DNA from: Macrostomum hystrix
Lineage: Eukaryota > Platyhelminthes > Macrostomidae
NCBI GenBank assembly: GCA_950097015.1
Contig: CATNEN010000001.1
Coordinates: forward strand, 13,104,001 to 13,168,000
Length of the DNA stretch: 64,000 nucleotides
Direction of reading: 5' to 3'
The position numbers were made by a program, and so were the translations under genes. Of this stretch, positions 45,018 through 56,139 are shown piece by piece (position 1 is the stretch's first letter; each line of letters opens with the position of its first letter). The notes beneath the pieces were generated by a model. The model made no database searches and was not told the origin of the DNA. It was given only the letters and a program-made list of their open reading frames with translations.

Positions 45018-48000
45018 CGTGATTAATTGGCTCAGCTTACACACGCTTATAGGCAGTCCTGCACAGCTTCGTGTCCCGAGGCCGTCTGTCCTTCAGGCGA
45101 GTTGTAGTTAGTGAGCTTAGCTGACACTCGATCCGCTTGGGCACCGATGCCAAGCCTGACATTCCTGACCAAGCCTTCGATCTGGCCTCCTCCCACCTTG
45201 GCGAATCTGTCAGCCTGTTTCTGCTATACAGATTTGTGCGATGTGTTGAATCGAACCATCGAACACTCTTTCTGGGTGTTGCTTTCACCGAGACAGACTT
45301 GGCGCAGTTGTGTAAATGACTAGAAATTCATCACAGACCTCAACCTATTATAATGACAATTCAATAGCCTAAATACATACTGGCTCGTACACACTTGAAC
45401 CGTGACAGGCTGCCAGTGCAACGGCCACGCCGACCGCTGCCACTTCGACGCCGCCTCCTACCAATTCGCTGCCGAGCCGCGCAGCGCCGGCGTCTGCCTC
45501 GGCTGCAGGCACAACACCGCCGGCCGCAACTGCCAGTACTGCCGGCCCGGCTACCACCGAAACTGGCTGGCCCCCCCTGACAGCGCCAGGGTTTGCACCT
45601 GTGAGTACTGAGCACTGCTCACTGCCTGCCTGTCTGTCTGTATGTCTGTCTGTCTGTCTGTACTGGGTGTCTGTGCTGGGTGTCTGTCTGTCTGACCAAC
45701 CCCACCCCAATGCTCTCGGGCAGTGTGCAACTGCCACCCGCTCGGCTCGGCAACCGGCATCTGCGACCGTGACACCGGCCGGTGCGTCTGCAAAACTGGC
45801 GTTGGCGGCGAAAAATGCGACCGCTGTCTCGCCGGCTTTGAACAGACCAGCGATCCGATGGCGCCCTGCCGGAGAGCTCACGGCGCTTCTCAGAAAGGTA
45901 GTTTTTGTTCTAATGAAGTAGAAGATTCAGGTTGCAGTCTACTGAAGATTATTGGTAGATTTTTAGAGTCTCGTAGTATTTAAGGAAATATGTTAGTTGT
46001 ACTTGTAATTTTATAAAGAGTATTTTTATAGAGTGTGTTGTATTTAAAGGAAGGGTCTAGTTTGTTTTCTAAGAAAGAGTCTAGTTGTTTTCTAAGAAAG
46101 AGTCTAGTTTGTTTTCTAAGAAAGAGTCTAGTTGTTTTCTAAGAAATAGTCTAGTTGTTTTCTAAGAAAGAGTCTCGTTGTTTTCTAAGAAAGAGTCTAG
46201 TTGTTTTCTAAGAAAGAGTGTAGTTGTTTTCTAAGAAAGAGTGTAGTTGCATTTTAAGAAATATTCAAACTTCATTTTATGAAAAGTTCTTACTGTATTC
46301 AAAGCAATAGTCCAGTCTAATTTTTAGAAAGAATTTTGTTTTATCATGATATAGAGTATTTTTTCGAAGAACCTTTCCATTGCTATTGAACAATTTTCGT
46401 GTTATTTTCAGTCAAAATACTGCGCTAGCTTTCTAGGAGAGCATTTGATTATTTATCAGGTTCTGTAGACTGATAATGACCATGAGAATTTCTTCTTCCT
46501 TCCTTTTCATTTGCATCTAAAATATGCCAAGTCATAAAGTAACAACGCATAAATTCGATAAAAAAGACAGACTTACAACTTTAGCTTTAACTAGCAACCT
46601 AGACCCCCCTTTGGGTGAAGAAAGTCACAGACTGAAACGAATAATTTAAAATATGCAACTCCAATACCATGCCTATCTTTTCTTTTATCTCCTCGATAAA
46701 TCATGCTACCCCTTTGATATATCATGCTATCCCTTTGATATATCATGCTACCCCTTTGATAAATCATTCTACCCCTTTGATAAATCATGCTACCCCTTTG
46801 ATAAATCATGCTACCCCTTTGATAAATCATGCTACCCCTTTGATATATCATGCTACCCCTTTATTAAATCATGCTACCCCTTTGATAAATCATGCTACCC
46901 CTTTGATATATCATGCTATCCCTTTGATATATGATGTTACCCCTTTGATATATCATGCTACCCCTTTGATATATCATGCTACCCCTTTGATATATCATGC
47001 TACCCCTTTGATAACTCATGCTACCCCTTTGATATATCATGCTATCCCTTTGATATACCATGCTATCCCTTTGATATATCATGCTATCCCTTTGATATAT
47101 CATGCTACCCCTTTGATATATCATGCTACCCCTTTGATATATCATGCTACCCCTTTGATATACCATGCTACCCCTTTGATATATCATGCTATCCCTTTGA
47201 TATACCATGCTACCCCTTTGATATATCATGCTATCCCTTTGATATATCATGCTATCCCTTTGATATATCATGCTATCCCTTTGATATATCATGCTATCCC
47301 TTTGATATATCATGGCGATCTGCTGCGGCGCAGGGGATGATGCTGGTGCTGGTGGGGCTGCGCACTGCGTATGTGTCCGGGTACCAGCTGAAGTAGTCCA
47401 CTAGGACCACCACGTTCTCGCCAGTTGGGAACGGTCCGCAGACGTCCACGCTCAGCGATAGCCACGGTCCCGGGGGCAGCGGTGTCGGCTGCATCGGCGG
47501 CTGCTAGACGGCGACGTCCGGTCGAGCCGCCAGGCACGGGTGGCAGCGGGAGACGTTCCTACCCCTCCCATCCATGGACAGGGGGAGCCCCATCAAACCC
47601 AACATATCCATGCATTGCGCATCAACTGAAGCAAAATATGAAACCCGAGCTTCTGGGGCCACTTGTACGTTCTTCTACATGCACTGTAGGGCTGTAATGC
47701 CGCGTCAAGGCGATCGACGCCTCCCATGCTTTGAGTTTTGCGACCGCTAGCCTTTCTGTCAACGAGTTTGACGGCAACATCACCCTGACGCATGTGAGAG
47801 TGACTCACAGGTTGCACAATGACTCACAGCTGTCACAATAGATCCTGTAGCCCAAGTTCAGCAAGTCCTTGCTGTGCTCGACAACAATATTCTCACTGAA
47901 AGATAAATTCCGGCAATTCAGCCCATCTCCAAGCCTTTTGTTGTCCTGCTTGACAGCATGCACATTGAAAAACTGAATACTGTAAAATAAAAGCAATAGA

Positions 48001-51000
48001 GACCGACTTTTGCCATAGACAGTCTCCAGGATAAAAGTTTTGCTCCACTGAAAAAAGCATCAAATTTGGCCCGTCTGATATGTGCACAAGGTGCTCATAG
48101 ATAGTAGGGAAGACTTTGAGTAGCTACATGGCATGCTAGGCGTACCATCCGTTAATTGAGACTGCGAGTGTAGAACATGGATGAATGAATGGATTGCTAT
48201 TCTCGCTCTGGCTATTTTCGTTTTTGACTCTTTTGCATCCGGTTCCCCCCGTGCCTTTTCATTGGTTGATGATTGCCATAGACAATTTTCGGTCTTCGAC
48301 CCTTTTTTCGATGCACAAGCGCAAAGAACTGATTTTATTGTAGACGAATCGACTCTCGAATCGTGCTTGTAGGTCTTCCCCCTTTATTTCAAAACACGAG
48401 CGAAAGCAACTGAGAATTTAAAGTAGACAAATCGACTGATTCGTGCTTAAAGGCTTGTTTAGACGTTCTTTTGTTGTTTACTCACTGTTTATTTTACTTT
48501 TATCACTACCATGCCTAATGGCTCAAAGCGCTACTGTGCTGCACTAGAATGTCTATCCAAGTCAGGGATGCGGGATGACACTGGAGTGAATATCAGCTTC
48601 TTTTCTTTTCCTGTCAAATCTCCACTTCAACTGACCGAATGGATGAGCAATGTGAAGATGGCATCGCAGTTTGTCTTGACAAAGAGCTCAGTATTGTGTT
48701 CTACATTCTCAGTGCTTTGCGCTTGTGCATCGAAAGAAAGGGGCGAAGGCTGAAAATTGTCTATGGCAATCATCAACCAATGAAAAGGCACGGGGGGGGG
48801 AACCGGAGGCAAAAGAGTCAAAAACGAAAATAGCCAGAGACAGAATAGCAATCCATTCTATTCATTGACATATAACCAAGTGTGCGTAAACGTCTCAAGC
48901 TCGTGTATAGTTTATGGCCCAAAGGCCATCAAAGAAATAGATTGAAGTGTGCAGTAAATTCCGCAACTGTGCGGTAAATGTGCGGCTACTTGATCTCCGT
49001 GCCATCCCTCTTCTGAGCTACTATGCAGTAAATCCCAGACGGGTATTGTCTATGGGCCGAAGGAGCTGGTCTTGCGCACACACACTTGGTCATAAATCAA
49101 TGCACTTATGCTAGGCTTCCTAGTGCGTAAATCTACCATTCATCCATGGTGTAGAAGCCCAGTGCGCCGTTCGGGAGTTAGTCGATTGCAAACAAGGAAG
49201 CAAGATTTCCATTTTTACTATATTAGATATTTATGTGAGAGAAAAGGTATAGAGAGTTTAAGTACTCATATCTACCAAGCCTCTAAAACATTTTTCTGGC
49301 GCATCAAACAAAAGAAGGGAATAAAAACGCTGAAAGCAGGCTTCGTGGATTCTCGATGTCAAGCAATGCTTTCAAATGTTTGAATTCAATGCTAATTGCT
49401 CTAATTGCTCTTCGCTTTTTTCGAACACCTGAAAACACTTTTGCTGGATAGTTCTGACCGGGTGTGGAGCCACTTGACCAGGGACATTCAACTGCAATGG
49501 GCTTTCAAAATCGCTCTGCAACTGACGGCTAATTGCTTCATCTTGTTCTCTGTCCATTTGACTGATGCTGCCGCTGCTGCCGCTGCTTCTGTTTACGCTC
49601 GTAACAGAGGCCTTGTCTGTGGATATCAGATGTGATTTAACAATAAGTACTCGTATGTTTAGATGTGGATGCAAGTTGATTTCACTGCAATAGAGTCGAG
49701 AGTAAGAGAAGATGAGACAAGAAATCTTGGAACTTTTGAGACCAAAGAAAAATAAAGCCAATTTGAGAAATCGTTTCTGGAGCCTTTCCTGAAATTTCTC
49801 AACCATTTTCCATGCCTAATTTCAGCATCTCCAACTGGACGGCAGGCCAGTAAGGCAAACAAAGAGGCGACAAAGACCGATGAAAAAACTGGTGAGGCAT
49901 TTGTGGATTTTGTCCTAATGCTGCTGGGAATAAAACACTGAGCGTATCAGAGCCTTGTACTGCCTGTAGCCTCCCTTTTGGGCATTTTTCGAATACTCGG
50001 CCTATGCCAAGATGGATTACGTAACTCACCCTAATTGGGGTTTCTGGGACGAAAGAAAATAATGGTTTTTTGTGTGTGAATGAAGATCAGCTGTCACTGT
50101 GAGAGCCATCAATCAGTCACCGCTCAGCTGTCGTGCCTTGCACCGCTTTAAGGCTGACAGATTATATCTAACAGGTGACACTATAATGCATAAGAGGTGA
50201 CACCTAATATCTAACAGGTGACACTATATGCCTAACAGGTAAATACGCATATCTAACAGTTGACACAAAATATCTAACAGTTGACACCTAATATCTAACA
50301 GGTGACACCTTATATCTAACAGGTTTGAAAAAGTTTATGAGCATGCAGTAAACTTTGTTATATTTTTGGCCAACTCTTAACTAAGGATTAAATCAGTAGT
50401 CATTAGTGATCTGCTGTGATTCAATATGCGTAAAAAAGAACTGTTTTGACGCAGTGCCAAACGTCGCAGTTTTGCCGTTGGGTTGAAATTAGCCAAAAAG
50501 GGCTGTTGGTGTCGGCTCTGCTTTAAGGCGCAACTGCTGCTTTGCTGAATGCTTGAAATGTGTTAAAAGTTTGGGCCATAGTTCATCGAGGCTCTCTGTT
50601 CGAGGGTAATACAGATTTTTATGCCGAATATGGGGAAATAGTTGGGCTGTATGGTGAATAAAAAACCAGGTGCTTAGTAGCTATGGGCTGTGATTAGCAA
50701 GCTAGACTGTTAAGATTGATTTTCCAGGTTTTGCAGCGCCGAATAATGCTCTACCGCATTGCTGGCGGTGCATATTTGTTTCGGGGCGTGATGCTGTAGT
50801 TTAGTGGGCACTGCATGCCACACAATCTACTAATATGGAGCATTGCACATTGCTGCTTTAAGGCTGATATCAGCACAGTCTGATGGTCAGCTGGCTGATG
50901 TCAGCACAGTCTGATGGTCAGTTGGCTGATGTCAGCACAGTCTGATGGTCAGTTGGCTGATGTCAGCACAGTCTGATGGTCAGTTGGCTGATGTCAGCAC

Positions 51001-52428
51001 AGTCTGATGGTCAGTTGGCTGATGTCAGCACAGTCTGATGGTCAGTTGGCTGATGTCAGCACAGTCTGATGTTGAGTCAGTTGGCTGATGTCAGCACAGT
51101 CTGATGTTGAGTCAGTTGGCTGATGTCAGCACAGTCTGATGGTGAGTCAGTTGGCTGATGTCAGCACAGTCTGATGTTGAGTCAGTTGGCTGATGTCAGC
51201 ACAGTCTGATGGTGAGTCAGTTGGCTGATGTCAGCACAGTCTGATGTTGAGTCAGTTGGCTGATGTCAGCACAGTCTGATGGTGAGTTAATTGGCTGATG
51301 TCAGCAGTCTGATGTTGAGTCAGTTGGCTGATGTCAGCACAGTCTGATGTTGAGTCAGTTGGCTGATGTCAGCACAGTCTGATGGTGAGTCAGTTGGCTG
51401 ATGTCAGCACAGTCTGATGTTGAGTCAGTTGGCTGATGTCAGCACAGTCTGATGGTCAGTTGGCTGATGTCAGCACAGTCTGATGGTCAGTTGTCTGATG
51501 TCAGCACAGTCTGATGGTCAGTTGGCTGATGTCAGCATAAATAAAGCTATGGTGTTGAATCTATCGTCAACTGTATTGGTACCTAATTCCTGGAGTCTAT
51601 TGTAGCCATCTGGGCACCCTTATCGTTCATTTTGCAGATTCCGTAGACCAATCAGCAACGAGTCGCAGGAAGCGCTGCCCAGCCAAGTGTCGTTCTAACA
51701 AAAAGCGTTTGAGCAAAACTGAATTCCAGGAGATTGACTGGGGTGAGTGAGCAAACAATAATGTTGTTAACCCCAGAGTAGCGCAGGGTCTTTGTGCCTA
51801 GAATCTAGACAACATATGACGTCACAGAAAATTATTTATCTATTTAGCTCATTCGCTCCCCTCTGGTTTGCGTCTAAAATATTCCCCACTGATGAAATAA
51901 CATTTGGACAGAACCAATTTCCCCATTTAGACGGTAAACAATGACTAGAACCGTTAGTATCTGTTCTAAAAAACCGTCCCACCTGCAGCCGTGAGCTTCC
52001 TAGTGCAGCAGGTGTTTGCCCAACGCCGTTGGATTCGCGTGAGCGGCATAGTTCAGCTCACCATTCGCTGCTCAAAGCAACGATCAGCCGAAACCAGGCA
52101 CTCCATCAGTCTGGACACTCTTGGCTCGTGTCAAGAGTTCAGCAGCGCCTCGACGTCGTCGGCCGTGTTCTACATCCGCCAGCGTCACTGGCAATGCGGC
52201 TGTCCAGCCCAGCTGGTTGCTGGCCGGCCGTACCTGCTGCTGAAGCGCCTGTCGAGAAGGCGCACGCGGCGCAGTCGTCAACATCGACCAGGCCGGAGGC
52301 GCAGGAGGCACGAGCCGGCGCTGCTGCTGCGGGACATTGTCTGGCCTTGGGAGGCCGGCCTTCAGGAGCGCCTGCTTCGACTAGAGGCGAGGGACAGACG
52401 TAGGAGGAACGGACGGAAGGAGAACTGA
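41980..52428 (+). CDS. netrin: Netrin, secreted laminin-related guidance protein
   Basis: Six exons: 41980-42589, 42659-43123, 45409-45600, 45724-45897, 51638-51742, 51989-52428, giving 661 aa. All introns are phase 1. Domains in order: signal peptide (HILSALLIIIVLETAG); laminin N-terminal domain about 30-290 (ACYQ, CEPSFENLAVNRQIVASSTCG, SSCWIS, ADWMLATDIRLVLHR); three laminin-type EGF repeats (CFCNGHAARCQP...CDCQHGTEGEDCERC; CQCNGHADRCHFD...CRHNTAGRNCQYC; CNCHPLGSATGICD...CLAGFEQ); and a C-terminal netrin/NTR module from about 490 (RCPAKCRSNKKRLSKTEFQE, CGCPAQLVAGRPYLLLKRL, DIVWPWEAGLQERLLRL). This is the netrin order, as distinct from laminin. It guides axons and cells through DCC/UNC-40 and UNC-5 receptors. 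The C-terminus is strongly basic, as in other netrins. Intron 4 is 5.7 kb and full of repeats. Confidence 0.93.
43185..43345 (+). mobile_element. tRNA-related SINE-like repeat (family 2), netrin intron 2
   Basis: A perfect B box GGTTCGATTCC at 43209-43219 inside a T-arm-like context (GTCGGGGGTTCGATTCCTGAC). The end GATTGGGGCAGGCGTAA followed by AT-rich sequence recurs at about 61295. No convincing A box was found. Not the same family as the SINE at 9341. Confidence 0.5.
43346..44225. other. Netrin intron 2, non-repeat part
   Basis: AT-rich intron sequence with no coding frame or recognisable element. Confidence 0.45.
44226..44590. repeat. (GTTA)n with GTCA variants
   Basis: About 90 tandem tetranucleotides, mostly GTTA with scattered GTCA and a few GTTATTTACTTA interruptions, in netrin intron 2. 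Confidence 0.97.
44591..45408. other. Netrin intron 2, 3' part with GC-richer block
   Basis: From about 44650 to 45310 the sequence changes to a GC-richer block. It has CT-rich tracts and a GACACTATAATAAGAGGG stretch, reminiscent of an LTR or transposon leader, but no second copy is present to define ends. The frames in it match nothing I know. Confidence 0.35.
44984..45017. repeat. (CAG)11 microsatellite
   Basis: An uninterrupted run of about eleven CAG units in netrin intron 2, not in a coding exon. Confidence 0.95.
45620..45700. repeat. (CTGT)n low-complexity tract in netrin intron 3
   Basis: CTGC and CTGT tetranucleotides with two GGGTGTCTGTGCTG-like interruptions fill most of the short intron between the second and third EGF-repeat exons. 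Confidence 0.9.
46053..46265. repeat. 23-bp tandem repeat, about 9 units
   Basis: Units of CTAGTTGTTTTCTAAGAAAG + AGT, decaying at the right end, in netrin intron 4. Confidence 0.92.
46690..47322. repeat. 21-bp satellite, about 30 units
   Basis: Units of ATCATGCTACCCCTTTGATA + T with limited variation (ATCCC for ACCCC, AAATC for ATATC). Because 21 is a multiple of three, open frames run through it on both strands as heptapeptide repeats (YHATPLI on plus, MIYQRGS on minus). It abuts a Gypsy integrase fragment on its right. Confidence 0.96.
47325..47575 (-). pseudogene. Ty3/Gypsy integrase fragment
   Basis: The minus-strand translation gives the end of the zinc domain (CHPCLAARPDV), an in-frame TAG, then the start of the integrase core: PGPWLSLSVDVCGPFP, NVVVLVDYFSWYPDTYAV and TSTSII. 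The first Asp (SVDVCGP) is present; the rest of the core is cut off where the 21-bp satellite begins. It is dead, and not joined to the Gypsy fragment at 37.5 kb. Confidence 0.75.
47595..47996 (-). pseudogene. piggyBac-like transposase fragment
   Basis: Minus-strand pieces in two frames match the late part of a piggyBac transposase: NIVVEHSKDLLNLGYRIYCD (compare the conserved GhxVYxDNFY region) and then KTQSMGGVDRLDAAL with YKWPQKLGFHILLQLMRNAW, the well-known MGGVD...Y...KWxxxxFxxxL block. A frame change between the two pieces shows it is dead. No terminal repeats were identified. Confidence 0.72.
48186..48868. mobile_element. Foldback element with long inverted repeats around a THAP-like frame
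   Basis: The left arm (about 48186-48345) and right arm (about 48700-48868) are inverted copies of about 160 bp, sharing GGATTGCTATTCT, GGCTATTTTCGTTTTTGACT, CTTTTCATTGGTTGATGATT and GATGCACAAGCGCAAAG. Between them a plus-strand frame from the ATG at 48511 reads KRYCAALECLS, then VNISFFSFP and LTEWMSNVKM. This resembles the start of a THAP zinc finger (early Cys pair, SFxxFP, W), the DNA-binding domain of P-element-type transposases. The frame is lost in the right arm. A related fragment lies at about 60140-60250. Confidence 0.6.
49372..49616 (-). CDS. Possible last exon of an unknown gene nested in netrin intron 4
   Basis: On the minus strand a good acceptor (TGATATCCACAG) precedes an open stretch of about 80 codons ending at 49372. 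It is hydrophilic, with SSGSSGSISQMDREQDE and QVAPHPVRTIQQKCF segments whose amino acid use looks coding-like. A frame upstream (49799-50029, minus) might be another exon, but the join is uncertain. No family recognised. It could be part of a transposon. Confidence 0.25.
50164..50322. repeat. 21-bp tandem repeat, about 7 units
   Basis: Diverged units of ATCTAACAGGTGACACCTAA + T in netrin intron 4. Confidence 0.88.
50323..50860. other. Netrin intron 4 sequence between arrays
   Basis: No coding frame. The phrase CTGCTTTAAGGCTG-like recurs (near 50150, 50520, 50850), hinting at an older diverged repeat. Confidence 0.4.
50861..51537. repeat. 31/35-bp minisatellite, about 20 units
   Basis: Units of CTGATGTCAGCACAGTCTGA + TGGTCAGTTGG (31 bp), alternating in the middle with a 35-bp form carrying GATGTTGAGTCAGTT or GATGGTGAGTCAGTT. 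It ends about 100 bp before netrin exon 5. Confidence 0.96.
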
Positions 52429-54330
52429 AAGAGGTCGCGACTCAGCACCGTGATCAGTTGAGCTTCGATATGTATACAAAGACCATTTTCGTTCAGACGA
52501 CACGTGAATGTGGTAGTACCGATTCTTTTTCCTGTAAATAATTATTGGGCGGACTAAAAACACGGCAATACGCAACTCATCACATCTAAAAAAATCACTT
52601 TTCTTATATAACGCATGCAGACATTCGTTTTTGTTATTTGTTAAATCATTCTCAGAAACGTCGCTTCACTCTCCTCAAACCGTAGAAACCAGCTCGTATT
52701 GCTTTACTTTTTGTATCGCAAAAGTGTTATAACATTACATCACGTCGCCTCACTTCTTTGCTTGTGAAACTGTTACTCAATAGATCTTTATGCTTAATTA
52801 CGAACACAAGTAAACATTTTTAACCCAATATTTAGCCATTGTCACGAGGTATTTTTACATCATAGACTGACTCACTTGACTTTAGTGAGAACTAGGCTTC
52901 TTATTTGATGGGTCAAATACATATTATTTTCTAGTTTCTTTGGACTATTGAGAAACCACTTCTTTAGCTACTGTAAACCTGAGCAAAGCAATTTAATCTG
53001 ACATTTGTTTTTTTTCTGCGTCGTCGTGAATTAAAACTCCATTTCACTTTACAATTGTATATTCAATTTTTCGTTATTTTGATGGATAAGTTTTCGTCCT
53101 ATTTATAATTTTCGTGTTTTTTTGTAAAATATTTATTGCAAGTGTTGCATTAATCAAATTTATTTATTCAACTGCTACAACTGCGATGCACATGGCTGCA
53201 ATGGTTTTATTTTCACTAAGCCGCAGCTTTTACAACACGTTCAACTGTGTTACCCAATCACATGCACGCTAGACTTCATACTGACAGTAGGAGCTAGACA
53301 TGCTAGTGTCTGTTGTTTAGTTTAGATTTGATATCGATTCTGCTCCTTGGCAGCAAATGTGTTTTCGGTATGACAAAAATGATATATCGCTAAGCGAGTT
53401 TATCAGTCCAAACATGGCTTATCATCAATAATGCCTAGTTTTCGTCAATGCGTACTCATTTCGAAGCTTTGATTGTCAGCAAATATTTAACGGTGTTGTC
53501 CAAAAGGTAAATATGAGCAAACAGATACGACCGGGAGCGCTGGATATGAGCACAAGACCAGAGCTGGAATGGCCACATCGAAATACAAAGACTTGCGACA
53601 AAGACGCCGATCTCAGGAAGATGGCTAGACTGGCGAGAACCAAACAGACCACGAAGAGATGTGTCGAATTCCCACTTTTAACGTTAAATTCTATTATAAT
53701 TGTTACGAAACATTTTATAAATTTTAAAGAACAATTAGCGATGAAAAACTTATAATTACTTAGAGATAGCACTAAGTAATATTCTCTCTTAGATAGCTTA
53801 GAGATGCTTACTTAGAGATAGCTCCGAACACGAATGACCGATTTTCGCGAAAGTCCATCATCATCTGAATCAAAACTTTCCAGATCTTTTAACCCTTTTC
53901 GATCAAGGGAAGACCCCGTTGACAAGGACACTAACATTGCTCCGTATAAAACTCTATGACAGATCCATATTGGTTCAATAATAAAATAATAAAGAACAGA
54001 ATCAATGCAATATAATCACAATATTAGCCTGGTGCTTTTGCCACGAGACATCCCGCTGAGAATCGTTGTGTCCGGAATTGGTTTGATCTGATAGAGCGGA
54101 AAATTGAGCCCGGTGTCTGGATTTTAATAGCGATTGGTTCAATATTTTGGGAGATACAGAAATAATAAAGACGTGTGCATTTTAATTTTCCCTCGAGGTC
54201 TTGCTACTGGTTATTCAAATCCCTTATAGTCTGTGCATTCGGTGCATTCGGTGCGTTCGGTGCGTGTACTTTTGTCTGGCGCTTCCATTTTCCTCACGAG
54301 TTTTACCGTAAAAAACTCCTTGGCTTTTAG
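52429..54330. other. Netrin 3' flank and spacer
   Basis: AT-rich, with the netrin 3' UTR at its start. No clear AATAAA close to the stop was singled out. No supported gene. No signal-peptide exon for the following pseudogene could be found. Confidence 0.45.
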
Positions 54331-54694
54331 TTACCGACGGTCGAGAGTTCGAATTCGCTTCAATCCGGCCAGTCTCAATTGCCAGCTCTGTCAGCAGCTG
54401 CCTGTTCAACGAAACTGACTGCCGCTCAGATGGCGAGTGCCTGTCCTGGTGCGAGAGGCGAGGCTGCGCTGTCACGGTGTTTAGCGACAGCAGCAGCGTG
54501 TGCCAGATGCTAGTCATCAACGATGAGTCATTGGGACAACTGGGTCCGAGAGGAAGTCATGTGGCAAGGCAGATGGGCTCGCCTGAGGACATTGCTTCGA
54601 GAGTCTAGTTAGCCGAAGACTTTGAGCAACAGCTGCGGTTGAGACTGTTCCGAGGCCTCATTCACCTTCGGAGTGAGTTAAAAATATAACAATC

Positions 54695-54828
54695 ATATTC
54701 GGACAGAGGGCTGTGGAGAATTCTGTCCGTCACGCTAATCCTGAGCACACGCGCTCAAAGGGGTGTAAATCTGTCCTGTCTATCTCATCACCTCAGCCAA
54801 CACTCACTGTGCCTTAGTTAGGGTTAGG
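54695..54828 (-). mobile_element. SINE family 1, copy 4 (fragment)
   Basis: Reverse complement of the family middle and 3' part: AAGGCACAGTGAG, GATGAGA, GCGTGTGCTCAGGA and CAGAATTC segments in the right order. It lies head to head with the next SINE, inside intron 2 of copy C. Confidence 0.65.
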
Positions 54829-54839
54829 GTTACAGCTAA

Positions 54840-55205
54840 GGGGTCAGTGATAGAGCGGTTAACACTTTTGCCTCTCGCACCAATGTCCCTTAGCTCGATT
54901 CCGCAGCGAGGCCACATTTATTTGAGGCGCAGCCGCGGAGAGAAGGCTTGGGGGCTTGCCACGCAGTTTATGCCTTTAAGGGCCAACCTCCAAGGCACAG
55001 TGAGAGTTTACGCTGCCTGACGATGAGAAAGTCAGGGCAGATGTACACACCTGTGTGAGCGTGTGCCTGCGTACGGTATCTGTGTGCGTGTGTGCTCAGG
55101 AGTCAGCGAAATGGGCAGAATTGCGTCCTTGTTGGCTGCGGGTCTGGTGTCACCAAATGATGTGCCATTACTCGCAGCCCTCCTGCAATTATTAATTGTT
55201 AATTA
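54840..55205 (+). mobile_element. SINE family 1, copy 5 (longest copy)
   Basis: The longest copy in the window. tRNA-like head GGGGTCAGTGATAGAGCGG, B-box-like AGCTCGATTCC, family body (GGGCCAACCTCCAAGGCACA, GAAAGTCAGGGCAGATG) and 3' end GCAGCCCTCCTGCAATTATT. It fills much of intron 2 of copy C. Confidence 0.85.
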
Positions 55206-56139
55206 AGAGGGTTAGGGCTTGAGTTTCCTAGCCGGATTTGAGTTCAGAAACTGTGGTATGAGAGTCGGACCGATCCGCTACTCACCCCCCTCTTCGAAAT
55301 AAGGGACGTAATCTGCTAATAGATTAAAAAGTTACCGTCAACCTAGCATTTGCGTACGTGGCATTGTCCTAAGCAGTCAAATCTTTGTCTTTCCCACGTG
55401 TTTCAGACGTCCGCACGGGCCGTCTTGGATTTGTCCAAACATTCGGAGCTGCTGGAGGAAGTGCGAGCCAGGTCCTTGGACTAGATCCGGGCGTCATGCC
55501 CAGCTTGTCTGGATTCATGCCAGGAGGCAAAGGCGCCTCAGCCTCTGGCAGCTTCAACCTTTCTGCTGGCGCACTGCTCAACATTGTTGTCGGTCAGGCT
55601 GGCGACAATTCTACCTGCGACTGCGGCGCCAGCGGCGGCGGTGGCAGCTTTGTTTACATCAGCAACGGCGACAATAGCGGCGCTCAGCTACTGCTAGCAG
55701 CCGGTGGCGGTGGCGGAAGTTCGACACTGTATCCAGGTAGGCTCTTCAAACACAAGATGCAGGTAAATGTCCTCAGAGCCTCAGAGCGTCGAATGCATAT
55801 CTCTAGCGCGCAGTCTCTGGAACTCTTAAAGGCAACAGTGGGATCGGAGGTGCAAGTGGCACGGACTCGAAGGGGCGGTGCTGGCGGCCGACCGGGCCTG
55901 GTGGCCTCAGTCGCGAATCCTATATTTCCTGGCTCCTCTGGTGGCGGCGCCGGGGCCGGCTGGAACAACTCGGCAGACTTCAGCGTTGCCAACTTCACGC
56001 ATCCCGGTGGTCCCGGCCGCGGCCGCTTCGAATGGCTGGCTCGGCGGCGCTCGTTAGCGTCCTGCCTCCTGCCCTATTGGCGACGGTGGCTTCGGTGGAG
56101 GCGCCGGCAACGGCTGCTGCTCTGTCTCTCTGCCGGGCT

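Noticed and set aside
45111..45323. Extra netrin exon between exons 2 and 3
   Set aside because: The frame shows no laminin-EGF cysteines, and exons 2 and 3 join cleanly in phase 1 without it.
53513..53755. Histone H3-like start (ARTKQT) in a small plus-strand frame
   Set aside because: The match is six residues, followed by TKRCVEF in place of the H3 tail, with no other H3 sequence nearby. Chance similarity.
54815..54832. Telomere-type TTAGGG repeat
   Set aside because: Only about two units, lying between two SINE copies. Too short to mean anything.
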